NCBI GenBank assembly: GCA_037693485.1
Contig: CM075344.1
Coordinates: 91,733,001-91,797,000 of the forward strand
DNA from: Kitagawia praeruptora
Lineage: Eukaryota; Streptophyta; Magnoliopsida; Apiales; Apiaceae
Length of the DNA: 64,000 nt
Direction: 5' to 3'
Shown here: positions 63,197 through 64,000 of the stretch, piece by piece
Numbering within the stretch: position 1 is the stretch's first letter
Layout: each line of letters opens with the position of its first letter
Translations under genes and position numbers: made by a program
The notes under the pieces: generated by a model
Databases searched by the model: none
Told to the model about the DNA's origin: nothing
The model's input: the letters and a program-made list of their open reading frames with translations, nothing else

Positions 63197-64000
63197 ATGG
63201 GGGCTGCGTTTAAAGCCTTTCTAAGGAACCTCACTGCTTTTGAAGTGGCTATTGTCATTTCTTTGTATGGTAGTTCGGTTGGTTCTTGGGGGGTTTCCCT
63301 CCAATTGGATTGTTCGGAGGATGCTAATGGGTTCTCTGACAATGACGATGTTGACTCAGTTAATGAGTATGATGGCTTTGGGTTGAAGGATTTTTCAATT
63401 CTTAGCTGTGATGAGCTTCTCCTTTCCTCGACTGTAGGAGGGCTCTTTGGTTTCATCAAAGGTGCTAGGATGGAAACTGAGGAAGAGTTCACTCTTCATG
63501 GTCTAGAAGAAACGATGGGGTGGACTAGTTTTTCGGTAGGTTTGGAACCTTCGATTCCGAAATCAATCATTTTGATGGTAGATTTTACTGAAGCTGGGTG
63601 GTCTTACTCTTTTTCCGGCGACATGGTTTACTTATTGTTGTTTGCTGGGTTACATGGTGACCAGAGGTTTGTCTCTAGCTTGGTAGGGGTTTCGGTCCCT
63701 TTGTTTGGGGCCTGTATAATGGAATCGGTGGTAGTAGACTTCGTAGTCAAGGGATTGAAGGGGTTGATATCCTGTGGTCAAGTCCCATGCTATGTGCTTC
63801 ATCTTTTCGGTGTAGCAAGAGTTTCATCTATGAGGTTGGCATTTCTCTCGAACATCTGGTGTGCCTACCAAGTGTTTGGTTTTTTGTCAAAGAGAAATGG
63901 TCTGTATAAGAAGAAACATGAATCTGGAGTATTTCAAAGCGAAATGGTCTGTATAAGAGTTTCCTGGGAGTATTTCAAACTGACTTCTCAACCTTTTGTT
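63197..64000 (+). CDS. Class C protein, N-terminal part, open to window end
   Basis: From ATG 63197 (MGAAFKAFLRNLTAFEVAIV) the frame has no stop for 268 codons to the window edge. An upstream ATG at 63139 (MGLLIRFILPWYTISG) lies in another frame that stops at about 63224, so the true start may be 63139 with a frameshift, as in decayed copies. Content is Val/Phe/Ser-rich like other class C proteins (SFSGDMVYLLLFAGLHGDQR). A 48-bp imperfect tandem duplication lies near the edge. Confidence 0.6.
   Translation, partial: MGAAFKAFLRNLTAFEVAIVISLYGSSVGSWGVSLQLDCSEDANGFSDNDDVDSVNEYDGFGLKDFSILSCDELLLSSTVGGLFGFIKGARMETEEEFTLHGLEETMGWTSFSVGLEPSIPKSIILMVDFTEAGWSYSFSGDMVYLLLFAGLHGDQRFVSSLVGVSVPLFGACIMESVVVDFVVKGLKGLISCGQVPCYVLHLFGVARVSSMRLAFLSNIWCAYQVFGFLSKRNGLYKKKHESGVFQSEMVCIRVSWEYFKLTSQPFV
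63894..63980. repeat. Imperfect tandem duplication of about 48 bp in class C ORF
   Basis: GAAATGGTCTGTATAAG and GGAGTATTTCAAA each occur twice in the same order (63894-63936; 63941-63980). The frame is kept through it. Confidence 0.8.

Larger units (their letters stand above)
62938..64000 (+). mobile_element. Class C passenger, 5' part, running off the window
   Basis: The 5' start AATGAGAGTCGTTTTCTCTC (62938), AGGAAACCCTAGGCCGCCGC and the CACCTATATTCTTACTTCTT block are all present. The 3' end is outside the window. Confidence 0.85.

Noticed and set aside
63157..63492. Minus-strand ORF at the right edge
   Set aside because: Antisense to a class C frame that stays open to the window end and follows a family 5' UTR.
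1..64000. tRNA, rRNA, CRISPR or host protein genes
   Set aside because: None recognised; every long frame is assigned to copia, gypsy or the LINE family, and the repeats are transposon ends or short local duplications.

Overview
The window is a plant (angiosperm, probably eudicot) heterochromatin-like island made almost entirely of nested retrotransposons. I see no host gene, tRNA, rRNA or CRISPR. The basis is plant-type Ty1/copia and Ty3/gypsy proteins, an L1-like LINE whose ORF1 looks like a plant DUF4283/zinc-knuckle protein, and insertion junctions with target-site duplications (TSDs).

Backbone. One Ty1/copia element on the + strand runs through nearly the whole window: Gag at 1962, protease/integrase at 2495-3162, integrase at 5313-5591, integrase/RT at 7609-9424, RNase H at 41173-41658, and the last RNase H codons at 60416-60537. 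It is cut by many younger insertions. Its integrase-RT part is repeated (9647-15640; minus-strand 25685-27212; 31061-31553). The repeats join through a partial gypsy LTR with a 7-bp microhomology, as expected of a tandem triplication followed by an inversion of about 11.6 kb.

Gypsy element. At 33554-41167 a Gag-only Ty3/gypsy derivative sits in the copia RT/RNase H region between perfect CAACC duplications. Its two LTRs are in inverted, not direct, orientation.

LINE family. Nearly everything else belongs to one L1-like family. All members end in a short hairpin (GCGGGGTATGCCCC), then GGTATAAAATTTTAATTAGC and poly(A). All full-length members start with AATGAGAGTCG/T, a CT-rich stretch, an AACCCTA..GCCGCC block and a CACCATATTTCTT block before the ATG. 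Three coding types share these ends. Class A is the autonomous LINE: ORF1 with a DUF4283-like domain and CCHC knuckle, and ORF2 with endonuclease, RT and zf-RVT; the best copy is 41812-56400. Class B has one ORF of about 550-660 codons with repeated KRVSFxxNLVxxIP modules and a basic GRGGHS tail; intact copies lie at 11551-13533 and 50641-52305. Class C has one ORF of about 550-650 codons of unknown hydrophobic protein; the best copies are 18796-21219, 56671-60180 and 57193-58644. Classes B and C have no RT of their own and presumably move with the class A machinery.

Layout: 1-1961 class A fragment with a 5' inversion; 3163-5312 class B-like; 5592-7608 B/C chimera; 10030-14772 class C holding class B; 15639-24183 class A LINE holding class B and class C; 24184-31060 mosaic of B and A fragments; 31547-33520 class C; 33554-41167 gypsy holding C, B and a 131-bp tail; 41659-60415 a nest seven levels deep; 61024-62930 another truncated LINE; 62938-64000 the start of a further class C unit.

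The possibly undescribed system is the pair of protein-coding, RT-less passenger classes (B and C) that carry the ends of the LINE and exchange parts with each other. No homology search was possible, so novelty is unverified.
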